Source: Streptomyces regalis
GTDB lineage: Bacteria > Actinomycetota > Actinomycetes > Streptomycetales > Streptomycetaceae
NCBI RefSeq assembly: GCF_001509475.1
Contig: NZ_LLZG01000369.1
Location: forward strand, 1 to 53,362
Direction of reading: 5' to 3'
DNA length: 53,362 nucleotides
The notes under the pieces are model-generated. The model was not told the DNA's origin and did not search any database. It was given only the letters and a program-made list of their open reading frames with translations. The position numbers and the translations under genes were made by a program. Numbering within the stretch: the stretch's first letter is position 1; each line of letters begins with the position of its first letter. Below, piece after piece: positions 18,465 to 26,875 of the stretch.

Positions 18465-19415
18465 ATGGGTGTCGAGATCTGTGTGGAAGGGCTGACCAAG
18501 TCCTTCGGTCACCAGGTCATCTGGCAGGACGTCTCACTGACGCTGCCCGCCGGGGAGGTCTCGGTCATGCTCGGGCCCTCGGGCACGGGCAAGTCGGTGT
18601 TCCTCAAGACGCTCGTCGGACTGCTGAAGCCGGAGCGCGGGTCGATCACGATCCAGGGCCGGGACATCACGCGGCTGCGCGAGCACGACCTGTACGAGGT
18701 GCGGAAGCTGTTCGGGGTGCTGTTCCAGGACGGCGCGCTGTTCGGTTCGATGAACCTGTACGACAACATCGCCTTCCCGCTGCGCGAGCACACCCGTAAG
18801 TCCGAGAGCGAGATCCGGCGCATCGTGCTGGAGAAGATGGACATGGTCGGGCTGATCGGCGCCGAGGAGAAGCTGCCCGGCGAGATCTCCGGCGGGATGC
18901 GGAAGCGGGCGGGGCTCGCCCGGGCGCTCGTGCTCGATCCCGAGATCATCCTCTTCGACGAACCCGACTCGGGCCTCGACCCCGTCCGCGTGGCCTACCT
19001 CAACCAGCTCATCGTCGACCTCAACGCCCAGATCGACGCGACCTTCCTGATCGTCACCCACGACATCGCCTCGGCCCGCCAGGTCCCGGACAACATCGGG
19101 CTGCTGTTCCGCCGCGAGCTGGTCATGTTCGGGCCACGTGAGGAGCTGCTGACCAGCGACGAGCCTGTCGTACGGCAGTTCCTGAACGGCCGCATGCAGG
19201 GGCCGATCGGCATGGCGGAGGAGAAGGACGCCGCCCAGGTCGAGCAGGAGCTCGCCGCCCTCGGCGACGGCGACGGCAAGGGCGCACGGTCTCCCGGCAG
19301 CCAGGCTCTGACTCCCCGCCTGCTGCCGGGGCCGGGCATCCCGCGGCCACCGCGCTGGGAGGCCATCGCCCGGCGCGAGGCCGCGCTGCACGAGAAGGCG
19401 GTGGCCGGCGCATGA
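18465..19415 (+). CDS. mceG: Mce-system ABC transporter ATPase (MceG/MlaF-like)
   Basis: Supplies ATP hydrolysis for the YrbE/Mce lipid importer encoded downstream. The 316-residue protein has Walker A G37-P-S-G-T-G-K-S44, the signature ISGGMRKRAGLARAL and Walker B IILFDEPDSGLDP. The C-terminal extension (EGPIGMAEEKD...) is typical of actinobacterial MceG. ATG 18465 was chosen over the in-frame GTG 9 bp upstream because the conserved sequence starts MGVEICVEGL. Its 3' end overlaps YrbE-A by 4 bp. The ATPase heads the operon, whereas in mycobacteria it usually lies elsewhere. Confidence 0.95.
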   Translation: MGVEICVEGLTKSFGHQVIWQDVSLTLPAGEVSVMLGPSGTGKSVFLKTLVGLLKPERGSITIQGRDITRLREHDLYEVRKLFGVLFQDGALFGSMNLYDNIAFPLREHTRKSESEIRRIVLEKMDMVGLIGAEEKLPGEISGGMRKRAGLARALVLDPEIILFDEPDSGLDPVRVAYLNQLIVDLNAQIDATFLIVTHDIASARQVPDNIGLLFRRELVMFGPREELLTSDEPVVRQFLNGRMQGPIGMAEEKDAAQVEQELAALGDGDGKGARSPGSQALTPRLLPGPGIPRPPRWEAIARREAALHEKAVAGA

Positions 19416-20182
19416 GCCTGTCACCGATCGGAGCGCTGCGGCAGTCGGGGAGCCTGTTCGCGATGGCGCTCGACGTCATCCGGACGATTCCCCGACGGCC
19501 GTTCCAGGCAAGGGAGTTCATCCAGCAGGCGTGGTTCGTCGCGAGCGTGACGATCCTGCCGACGGCCCTGGTCTCCATCCCGTTCGGCGCGGTCATCGCG
19601 CTGCAGATCGGCAGCCTGACCCGGCAGCTCGGCGCCCAGTCCTTCTCCGGAGCCGCCTCCGTGCTCGCCGTACTGCGCGAGGCCTCGCCGATCGTCACCG
19701 CGCTGCTCATCGCGGGCGCCGGCGGCACGGCGATCTGTGCCGACCTCGGGGCGCGGAAGATCCGCGACGAGATCGACGCGATGCAGGTGCTGGGCATCGA
19801 CCCCATCCACCGCCTCGTCGTACCGCGCGTGCTGGCGTCGATGCTGGTGGCGGTGCTGCTCAACGGCCTGGTGTCGGTGGTCGGCGTGGCGGGCGGCTAT
19901 TTCTTCAACGTCGTCCTGCAGAACGGCACCCCCGGCGCCTACCTCGCCTCCTTCACCACCCTCGCCCAGCTCTCCGACCTGTGGGCGGCCGAGGTCAAAG
20001 CACTCGTCTTCGGCGCGATCTCCGGGATCGTCGCCTCGTACAAGGGACTGACCGCGAAGGGCGGCCCGAAGGGTGTGGGCGACGCGGTGAACCAGTCGGT
20101 GGTGATCACCTTCATGTTGCTGTTCGTGACCAACTTCGTGATGACCGCGGTGTACTTCCAGGTCGTCCCGCAGAGGGGTTGA
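19412..20182 (+). CDS. YrbE-A, MlaE-family permease of the Mce importer
   Basis: Membrane permease subunit that carries lipid across the inner membrane with YrbE-B and the ATPase. The 256-residue protein contains the MlaE signature SPIVTALLIAGAGGTAICADLGARKIRDEIDAM in part (coupling helix around DLGARKIRDEIDAMQVLGIDP, residues about 110-130) and five to six hydrophobic helices. ATG 19412 overlaps the ATPase stop by 4 bp (ATGA). YrbE-B follows after 11 bp. The two permeases probably form a heterodimer, as in mycobacterial Mce systems. Confidence 0.93.
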   Translation: MSLSPIGALRQSGSLFAMALDVIRTIPRRPFQAREFIQQAWFVASVTILPTALVSIPFGAVIALQIGSLTRQLGAQSFSGAASVLAVLREASPIVTALLIAGAGGTAICADLGARKIRDEIDAMQVLGIDPIHRLVVPRVLASMLVAVLLNGLVSVVGVAGGYFFNVVLQNGTPGAYLASFTTLAQLSDLWAAEVKALVFGAISGIVASYKGLTAKGGPKGVGDAVNQSVVITFMLLFVTNFVMTAVYFQVVPQRG

Positions 20183-20193
20183 GGGGTTAACCG

Positions 20194-21009
20194 ATGAGAC
20201 TTCTCGATCGCCCGCTGCGCTCACTGGAAGCGCTGGGCACCCAACTCTCCTTCTACGGCCGCTCGTTGGCCTGGACCGGCCGCACGCTGCGCCGCTACAA
20301 GAAGGAGATCCTGCGCCTGCTCGCCGAGGTGAGCTTCGGCCGCGGCGCGCTCGCGGTGGTGGGCGGCACGGTCGGCATCATCGCCTTCCTGTCCTTCTTC
20401 ACCGGCACGGAGGTCGGCCTCCAGGGCTACGCGGCCCTCAACCAGCTCGGCACCTCCAACTTCGTGGCGTTCCTCTCGGCGTACTTCAACACCCGGGAGA
20501 TCGCCCCGCTGGTGGCCGGACTCGCGCTGTCCGCGACGGTCGGCGCCGGGTTCACGGCCCAGCTCGGCGCCATGCGGATCAGCGAGGAGACCGACGCCCT
20601 CGAAGTCATGGGCGTGCCCTCGCTGCCGTTTCTGGTGACGACGCGGATGATCGCCGGGTTCGTCGCGGTGATCCCGCTGTACGTGATCGGCCTGCTGTCG
20701 TCGTACCTCGCCGCCCGCACCATCACCACCGGGTACTACGGCCAGTCGGCCGGCACCTACGACCACTACTTCCAGCAGTACCTGCCCCCGGTCGACGTGC
20801 TGTGGTCCTTCGGCAAGGTGCTCGTCTTCGCCGTCCTGATCATCCTCGTCCACTGCTTCTACGGCTACTACGCGAGCGGCGGCCCGGCGGGCGTCGGCGT
20901 GGCGGTGGGCCGTGCGGTGCGGACCTCGATCGTGGCGATCAACGTCCTGGACTTCTTCCTGTCGCTCGCGATCTGGGGCGCCAACACGACCGTAAGGATC
21001 GCGGGGTGA
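20194..21009 (+). CDS. YrbE-B, MlaE-family permease of the Mce importer
   Basis: The second permease subunit, 271 residues. It has the MlaE pattern ALSATVGAGFTAQLGAMRISEETDALEVMGVPSLPF and several hydrophobic helices. The N-terminus is amphipathic and basic (RTLRRYKKEILRLL), typical of the interface helix. ATG 20194 follows GAGGGGTTAACCG. The TGA at 21007-21009 overlaps the GTG start of MceA by 4 bp, so the junction is translationally coupled. Confidence 0.93.
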   Translation: MRLLDRPLRSLEALGTQLSFYGRSLAWTGRTLRRYKKEILRLLAEVSFGRGALAVVGGTVGIIAFLSFFTGTEVGLQGYAALNQLGTSNFVAFLSAYFNTREIAPLVAGLALSATVGAGFTAQLGAMRISEETDALEVMGVPSLPFLVTTRMIAGFVAVIPLYVIGLLSSYLAARTITTGYYGQSAGTYDHYFQQYLPPVDVLWSFGKVLVFAVLIILVHCFYGYYASGGPAGVGVAVGRAVRTSIVAINVLDFFLSLAIWGANTTVRIAG

Positions 21010-22283
21010 GCCGCCGAATGAGGGTGCGCCGTATGAGGGTGCTGAGACTGCGGCTGTACGGCGTCGTCTTCATCGCCGTACTCGCGACGCTGCTGTCGCT
21101 GTCGGTCGCCGTCTACCGGCAGGCGTTCACGCCGGTCGTGCGGATCACCCTGGAGGCCGACAGCCTCGGCAACCAGCTCGATCCGCGGGCCGACGTCAAG
21201 CTGCGCGGGCTGCTGGTCGGCGAGGTGCGCGAGGTGCGGGCGGACGGGACGAAGGCGACGCTGGACATCGCGCTCAAGCCGGAGCACGTCGCGTACATCC
21301 CGTCCGACGTGCACGCGCGCCTGCTGCCCAAGACGCTGTTCGGCGAGAAGTACGTCGACCTGGTGCCGCCCACCGGCGCCGGGGCCTCGTCGGCCCGCCC
21401 GATCCGCGCCGGCGACGTCATCACCCAGGACCGCACCCGGGTCGGCATCGAGGTGCAGCAGCTGCTGAACGACCTGCTGCCCCTGCTGCGAACCGTCCAG
21501 CCCGGCAAGCTCAACGCCACCCTCTCCGCGTTCTCCACCGCCCTCGAGGGCCGCGGCGACCGGATCGGCGACAACCTCACGCGCCTGGAGGCCTACCTGC
21601 GCCGCCTCAACCCCCATCTGCCGTCCCTCACCGAGGACATCGCACGCTTCGCCGAGGTCGCCGAGGTCTACGGCGACGCGGCGCCCGACCTGATGGAGAT
21701 CCTGCGCAACACCGTCACCACGAGCCGCACGATCGTCGACCAGAAGGACCGGCTGGCAGCGGCCCTGAAGACCACAGCCACCGTCGCGGGGACGGCCGAG
21801 GACTTCTTCGACACCAACGGCGACCGGCTGATCACCCTCGGCCAGGTCTCCCGCCCGACCCTGGAGCTGTTCGCCCGCTACTCCCCCGAGTACCCGTGCC
21901 TGCTGGCCGGCCTGGTCCGGCAGGAGAAGGCCTCGGAGGAGGCGTTCCGGGGCGGCAAGATGCACATCACGCTGGAGGTCGTACGGCCGCAGGGGGCGTA
22001 CGAACCGGGCGAGGAGCCGCGCTACGGCGAGCGGTCGGGGCCCAACTGCCGTGATCTGCCGCATCCGCCGGTACCGGCACCCGGGGCTCACCTCGACGAC
22101 GGTTCGAAGTCCGGGGGTTCGTCTGCGGGCGGCCCGCTGGGCGTCTCCGCGACCCGGGCCGAGCAGCGGGCGGTCGGCTCGCTCGTGGCCCCGGTCCTGG
22201 GCGTGCCCGCCGACGAGGTGCCGCCGGTGGCGACGCTGCTGTTCGGGCCGCTGGCGCGCGGGACGGCGGTGACCGTCGCATGA
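21006..22283 (+). CDS. mceA: MceA-type substrate-binding protein
   Basis: The 425-residue protein has an N-terminal membrane anchor (YGVVFIAVLATLLSLSVAVY) followed by an MCE domain (about 40-125; NQLDPRADVKLRGLLVGEVREV ... PKTLFGEKYVDLVP) and a long helical region. In Mce complexes six such subunits form a tunnel that shuttles lipid from the envelope to the YrbE permease. GTG 21006 overlaps the YrbE-B stop. In-frame ATGs at 21018 and 21033 are possible alternatives, and the three MRV repeats at the start make the choice uncertain. Confidence 0.92.
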   Translation: MSRRMRVRRMRVLRLRLYGVVFIAVLATLLSLSVAVYRQAFTPVVRITLEADSLGNQLDPRADVKLRGLLVGEVREVRADGTKATLDIALKPEHVAYIPSDVHARLLPKTLFGEKYVDLVPPTGAGASSARPIRAGDVITQDRTRVGIEVQQLLNDLLPLLRTVQPGKLNATLSAFSTALEGRGDRIGDNLTRLEAYLRRLNPHLPSLTEDIARFAEVAEVYGDAAPDLMEILRNTVTTSRTIVDQKDRLAAALKTTATVAGTAEDFFDTNGDRLITLGQVSRPTLELFARYSPEYPCLLAGLVRQEKASEEAFRGGKMHITLEVVRPQGAYEPGEEPRYGERSGPNCRDLPHPPVPAPGAHLDDGSKSGGSSAGGPLGVSATRAEQRAVGSLVAPVLGVPADEVPPVATLLFGPLARGTAVTVA

Positions 22284-23329
22284 GAACCGCAGGCGCACGG
22301 CAGACCGTCGCTCCCCTCATCAAGTTCAGCCTCTTCGCGCTGGTGACCATCCTGGCGACGGCTCTGCTCGCCGCCACCATCGTGAACATCTCCTTCACGC
22401 CGGACCATCGCTATCGCGCGGTCTTCAGCGACGTGACCGGCCTGGAGGAGGGCGACGACATCCGCGTGGCCGGGGTGCGGGTCGGCGAGGTCGAGGGCAT
22501 CCGGATCAAGGACCGGACGCTGGCCGAGGTCACCTTCACGGTCGGCCAGGACCGGCCACTGCTCATCGGCACCGGCGCGGTCATCCGGTACCGCAACCTG
22601 GTCGGGCAGCGGTACGTCGCGCTGACCGAGGGCACGGGCGACGGAACCCGGCTGCGCCCCGGCGCGACGATCCCGCTCTCCCGCACCCAGCCGGCGTTGG
22701 ACCTCAACGCCCTGCTGAACGGCTTCAAGCCCCTGTTCGCCGCGCTCAGCCCGAAGGACGTCAACCAGCTCGCCACCGAGATCATCAAGACCCTCCAGGG
22801 CGAGGGCGGCACCGTCAACAGCCTGCTCGTGCACACGGCGTCGCTCACCTCGACCCTGGCCGGCCGCGACAAGCTGATCGGCTCGGTGATCGACAACCTC
22901 AACACCGTGCTTCAGACGCTGGACAAGCGCGGCACCCGCTTCTCCGGGCTGCTCAAGCAGCTGCGCCGGGTCATCTCGGGACTGTCCGCCGACCGCAAGC
23001 CCATCGGCCAGTCGCTGGTCAGCATCGGCGACCTGACGGAGGCCACCTCGGGGCTGCTGAAGGACGCGCGGCCGCCGCTGAAGGACGACATCGCCGAGCT
23101 GACCGACCTCACCGGAACCCTGAACGACAACGAGAAAACCGTGGAGGGCGTGCTGAAGCGGCTGCCGAACAAGCTCAACGAGCTGACGGGGACGGCGTCC
23201 TACGGCTCGTGGTTCAACTTCTACCTCTGCGACTTCGACGGCCGGATCGTGCTGCCGAAGACGGAGTCGGGGTCCCAGCAGGTCCTGACGCCCGATCTGC
23301 ATGTGGCGAGGGCGAGGTGCGGGTCATGA
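22280..23329 (+). CDS. mceB: MceB-type substrate-binding protein
   Basis: The 349-residue protein has an N-terminal anchor (LIKFSLFALVTILATALLAATIV) and an MCE domain (about 38-120) with EEGDDIRVAGVRVGEVEGI and NLVGQRYVALT. A coiled/helical region to about residue 310 follows, then a short C-terminal part with a Cys (FNFYLCDFDG) typical of MceB/C/D. ATG 22280 overlaps the MceA stop by 4 bp and its own stop overlaps MceC by 4 bp. It acts at the outer face of the membrane as one subunit of the lipid tunnel. Confidence 0.92.
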   Translation: MRTAGARQTVAPLIKFSLFALVTILATALLAATIVNISFTPDHRYRAVFSDVTGLEEGDDIRVAGVRVGEVEGIRIKDRTLAEVTFTVGQDRPLLIGTGAVIRYRNLVGQRYVALTEGTGDGTRLRPGATIPLSRTQPALDLNALLNGFKPLFAALSPKDVNQLATEIIKTLQGEGGTVNSLLVHTASLTSTLAGRDKLIGSVIDNLNTVLQTLDKRGTRFSGLLKQLRRVISGLSADRKPIGQSLVSIGDLTEATSGLLKDARPPLKDDIAELTDLTGTLNDNEKTVEGVLKRLPNKLNELTGTASYGSWFNFYLCDFDGRIVLPKTESGSQQVLTPDLHVARARCGS

Positions 23330-24420
23330 GCCGTAAGCATGGTCCGGAGCCGCTGTTCAAGGTCCGGGTGGAGCCGCCGAGGCTGCCGAAGATACGTCTG
23401 CCGAAGGTACGGCTCCCGCGCATCCGCCGCCCGCACCTCTCCCCGTTCCGCGAGCGCAACCCCGTCGTCATCGGCGCGGTCGGTCTCACGTTCCTCGCGC
23501 TGCTGACGGTGGCCGCCTTCAACGCCGACCGCCTGCCGATCATCGGCGACGGCGATACGTACAGCGCTGCCTTCGCGGAAGCGGGCGGTCTCAAGCCGGG
23601 TGACGAGGTGCGGATCGCCGGGGTCAAGGTCGGCAAGGTCGAGGAGGTCGACCTGGACGGCGATCACGTCAAGGTCACCTTCAAGATCAAGGGCGAGCCG
23701 GGCTTCGGCACGGAGACCGTCGCGTCGATCCGGGTCAAGACGATCCTCGGCGCGAAGTACATGGCCCTGCACCCGAAGGGACAGGGCCAGTTGGAGCCGG
23801 GCAGCGAGATCCCCCTCAAGCGGACTGTCCCCGCGTACGACGTCGTACAGGCCTTCAGCGACCTCACCACCACGACGGAGGAGGTCGACACCGACCGCGT
23901 GGCGAAGGCCCTGGACACCCTCTCCACCACCTTCGAGGACTCGCCGGAAGAGGTACGGGCGTCCATCAAGGGCCTGTCGCAGATCTCCCGGACGGTCGCC
24001 TCCCGCGACAAGGCGCTGCGCGAGCTGCTCGACCACGCGAACGGCGTCACGGGCGTACTGGCCGACCGCTCAGGGGACTTCACCACGCTGGTCAAGGACG
24101 GCGACAAGCTGTTCAAGGAGATCACCAAGCGGCGCGAGGCGATCCACAGACTGCTGAAGAGCTCCGCCGCCCTCGGCATCCAGCTCTCCGGCCTCGTCCA
24201 GGACAACGACAAGGAGATCGGGCCCGCGCTCAAGGGCCTGAACAGCGTGGTGCAGATGCTCGAACGGAATCAGTCCAGCCTGGACAGGAGCATCAAGCTC
24301 CTCGCTCCCTATACGCGGCTCTTCACCAACACCCTCGGCAACGGCCGCTGGTTCGACTCCTACGTCCAGAACCTGGTCGCCGCTCCGGTGGTACCGCGCA
24401 CGGGAGGGGCGGCGCAGTGA
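23326..24420 (+). CDS. mceC: MceC-type substrate-binding protein
   Basis: The 364-residue protein has an unusually basic, proline-rich cytosolic leader with repeated RLPKIRLPKVRLPRIRRP, then a membrane helix (NPVVIGAVGLTFLALLTVAAF). The MCE domain (about 65-150) has KPGDEVRIAGVKVGKVEEV and TILGAKYMALHP, and a helical segment follows. The 5-residue leader repeat is a distinctive feature of this subunit. ATG 23326 overlaps the MceB stop by 4 bp. The stop overlaps the GTG of MceD. Confidence 0.92.
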   Translation: MSRKHGPEPLFKVRVEPPRLPKIRLPKVRLPRIRRPHLSPFRERNPVVIGAVGLTFLALLTVAAFNADRLPIIGDGDTYSAAFAEAGGLKPGDEVRIAGVKVGKVEEVDLDGDHVKVTFKIKGEPGFGTETVASIRVKTILGAKYMALHPKGQGQLEPGSEIPLKRTVPAYDVVQAFSDLTTTTEEVDTDRVAKALDTLSTTFEDSPEEVRASIKGLSQISRTVASRDKALRELLDHANGVTGVLADRSGDFTTLVKDGDKLFKEITKRREAIHRLLKSSAALGIQLSGLVQDNDKEIGPALKGLNSVVQMLERNQSSLDRSIKLLAPYTRLFTNTLGNGRWFDSYVQNLVAAPVVPRTGGAAQ

Positions 24421-25556
24421 ACATCCCCGTCAGGGTGAGAAAGCGGCTGGCCCTGCTCACCGTACTGATCCTCGTCGCCGCGCTTGCCTACGTCCTGTGG
24501 CCGCGCCTCGAGCCGGTCCGTGTCACCGCGTACTTCCCGCGCACCGTCGGCATCTACCCCGGTTCGGACGTCCGCGTCCTCGGCGTCCGCATCGGCGAGG
24601 TCAAGGAGATCACGCCGGAGGGCGGCCGGGTGCGGGTGGAGCTGGAGTACGAGGCCGGCCGCAAGGTCCCCGCGGACGCGCAGGCGGCGATCATCAACTC
24701 GTCGGTGGTCAGCGACCGTTACGTCCAGCTGCTCCCGGTGTACCGGGGCGACGGCCCGGTGCTGCGGACCGGGGACGAGATCCCCGAGTCGCGTACGGCC
24801 GTGCCGGTCGAACTGGACCGTGTCTTCGACAGCCTGCACACCACGGCCGAGGCGCTCGGCCCGGACGGCGCCAACAAGGACGGCGCCCTGTCCCGGCTGC
24901 TCGGGGTGAGCGCGGACAACCTGGACGGTCAGGGCAAGAACCTGCACGGGACGGTGGAGGATCTCGCGGCGGCGGTCACCACCCTGTCCGACGGCCGCAC
25001 GGACCTGTTCGGCACGGTCCGCAACCTCCAGGTCTTCACGGCGGCGCTGGCGGCCGACGACAAGAGCGTGCGGTCGTTCAACAGCAGCCTCGCGAAGGTC
25101 GCCGATCAACTGGCGGGCGAGCGCAAGGACTTGGCGGCGGCACTGAAGAACCTCGGGACGGCACTGGGCGACGTGTCCGCCTTCGTGAAGAAGAACAAGA
25201 AGTCGCTGACCTCGAACGTGGAGGGTCTCAGCAAGGTGACCAAGGTCCTCGTCACCCAACGGGCGGCGCTGGCGGAGCTGTTGGAGGTGGCCCCGACCGG
25301 CATGTCGAACCTCAACAACGCCTACAACCCGTCGGCCGGCACCCTCGACACCCGCAACAACGCCGATCAGGCGCAGGACCCGGCGTCGCTGCTGTGCTCA
25401 GTGCTCAGGACGACCGGGGACGAGGGCGGGAAGAACCCCGACTGCAAGGAGTTGCGGGAGCTGTTCGACTCCCTGCCGGAGGTGCCGCAGGGCGGCGCGG
25501 CGGTCACGGGCACGGTCGATCGCACGCTCGGCGGAATCCTGGGGGCGAGCGCATGA
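24417..25556 (+). CDS. mceD: MceD-type substrate-binding protein
   Basis: The 379-residue protein has an N-terminal membrane helix (LALLTVLILVAALAYVLW) and an MCE domain (about 30-120) with YPGSDVRVLGVRIGEVKEI and SVVSDRYVQLLPV. A long helical region follows (repeated heptad-like segments 140-290), then a C-terminal segment with two Cys (ASLLCSVLR, NPDCKEL). GTG 24417 overlaps the MceC stop by 4 bp. Open frames in the other phases through this gene are shadows. Confidence 0.92.
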   Translation: MNIPVRVRKRLALLTVLILVAALAYVLWPRLEPVRVTAYFPRTVGIYPGSDVRVLGVRIGEVKEITPEGGRVRVELEYEAGRKVPADAQAAIINSSVVSDRYVQLLPVYRGDGPVLRTGDEIPESRTAVPVELDRVFDSLHTTAEALGPDGANKDGALSRLLGVSADNLDGQGKNLHGTVEDLAAAVTTLSDGRTDLFGTVRNLQVFTAALAADDKSVRSFNSSLAKVADQLAGERKDLAAALKNLGTALGDVSAFVKKNKKSLTSNVEGLSKVTKVLVTQRAALAELLEVAPTGMSNLNNAYNPSAGTLDTRNNADQAQDPASLLCSVLRTTGDEGGKNPDCKELRELFDSLPEVPQGGAAVTGTVDRTLGGILGASA

Positions 25557-26875
25557 GGGCCGAGCGCATGAGGGGCGAGCGTATGAGCGGGCTGCTCCGC
25601 AAGGGCGGGGTGGCGGCGTGGGCGGCAGTCGGCTCGCTGCTCCTGACCGGCTGTGAGTTCAACGGCTGGTACGACGTCCAACTGCCGGGCGGCGCCGCCT
25701 CGGACGGCAACGCGTACCACGTCACCGTCGAGTTCCGTGACGTCCTGGACCTGGTGCCGCAGTCGGCCGTGAAGGTCAACAACGTGACGGTGGGCGCGGT
25801 CGAGAAGGTCGAGCTGGACGGCTGGCACGCGCGCGTGCACCTGCGAGTCGCCGACTCGGTGAAACTGCCGGCGAACGCGATCGCCGAGCTGCGTCAGACC
25901 AGCATGCTCGGCGAGAAGTACGTGGCCCTGTCGAAGCCGCCGGGTACGGCGCCGGTCGGCCGTCTCGGCGAAGGCGCCGTGATTCCGCTGTCCCGCAGCG
26001 GCCGCAACCCGGAGATCGAGGAAGTGCTGTCCGCGCTGTCGGCCCTGCTCAATGGCGGCGGAGTGGCCCAGCTCAAGACGATCACCGTGGAGCTGAACAA
26101 GGCGCTGGAGGGGCGGGAGAACCGGGTCAAGTCGCTGTTGAAGGAGCTGGACACGTTCCTGGGCGGCCTGGACAAGCAGAAGCAGGACATCGTCCGGGCG
26201 CTGAAGGCCGTGGACCGACTCGCGGGGCGCCTCGGCAAGGAGAAGGAGACCATCGCCGACGCGGTCGACACGATGCCTCCGGCCCTGAAGGTACTGGCCG
26301 ACCAGCGCCGCGACCTGACGACGATGCTGACGTCCCTGTCCAAGCTCGGCGAAACGGGCACCAAAGTCATCAACGCCTCGCACGACGACACGGTCGCCAA
26401 CCTCAAGCAGCTGCGCCCGATCCTGCAACAGCTCAACAAGGCGGGTACCGACCTGCCCAACTCCCTTGAACTGATGACTACTTACCCGTTCCCGCGCAAC
26501 GCGGTGGACGCGATCAAGGGCGACTATGTGAACCTCCACATCACCGCGGACCTCGATCTGGCGGGGATCTACGGCAACTTGACGGAGAAGCCGGGCGGGG
26601 ACGGCCGGGGCGGCGACGGGGACACCCAGGGCCCCGAGCTTCCCGGGACCCCCGACCTGCCGGACGTACCGGATCTCCCGGAGGTGCCGGGCGTGCCGAC
26701 ACCCACGGCGCTGCCGAACGGCCCGAGCGTGCCGTCCCCTTCGGCCTCGTCCGGGGGCGGCGGTGACCTGCTGTGCCCGCCGGTGTGCACGGCCGGCTAT
26801 GCGGCTGGGGGCGACTGGCCCGAGGGGATCAACCTCGAACTCGCCGAGCTCATGCTGAAGGGGGTCCAGCCGTGA
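25553..26875 (+). CDS. mceE: MceE-type lipoprotein
   Basis: The 440-residue protein is the lipoprotein subunit: the signal sequence ends in the lipobox LLTGC, with C34 as the lipidated residue counted from ATG 25553 (in-frame ATGs at 25568 and 25583 are alternatives). The MCE domain is at about 50-135 (SAVKVNNVTVGAVEKVEL, TSMLGEKYVALSK), followed by helices. Near the C-terminus is a Pro-rich stretch PDLPDVPDLPEVPGVP (nt about 26650-26697) resembling the tail of the sigma factor at 16773. It ends with a Cys-containing segment. The start overlaps the MceD stop by 4 bp. Confidence 0.92.
   Translation: MRAERMRGERMSGLLRKGGVAAWAAVGSLLLTGCEFNGWYDVQLPGGAASDGNAYHVTVEFRDVLDLVPQSAVKVNNVTVGAVEKVELDGWHARVHLRVADSVKLPANAIAELRQTSMLGEKYVALSKPPGTAPVGRLGEGAVIPLSRSGRNPEIEEVLSALSALLNGGGVAQLKTITVELNKALEGRENRVKSLLKELDTFLGGLDKQKQDIVRALKAVDRLAGRLGKEKETIADAVDTMPPALKVLADQRRDLTTMLTSLSKLGETGTKVINASHDDTVANLKQLRPILQQLNKAGTDLPNSLELMTTYPFPRNAVDAIKGDYVNLHITADLDLAGIYGNLTEKPGGDGRGGDGDTQGPELPGTPDLPDVPDLPEVPGVPTPTALPNGPSVPSPSASSGGGGDLLCPPVCTAGYAAGGDWPEGINLELAELMLKGVQP

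Noticed and set aside
24497..25552. Upstream extension of the MceE reading frame
   Set aside because: It lies inside mceD in another phase. The lipoprotein signal begins only after 25553.
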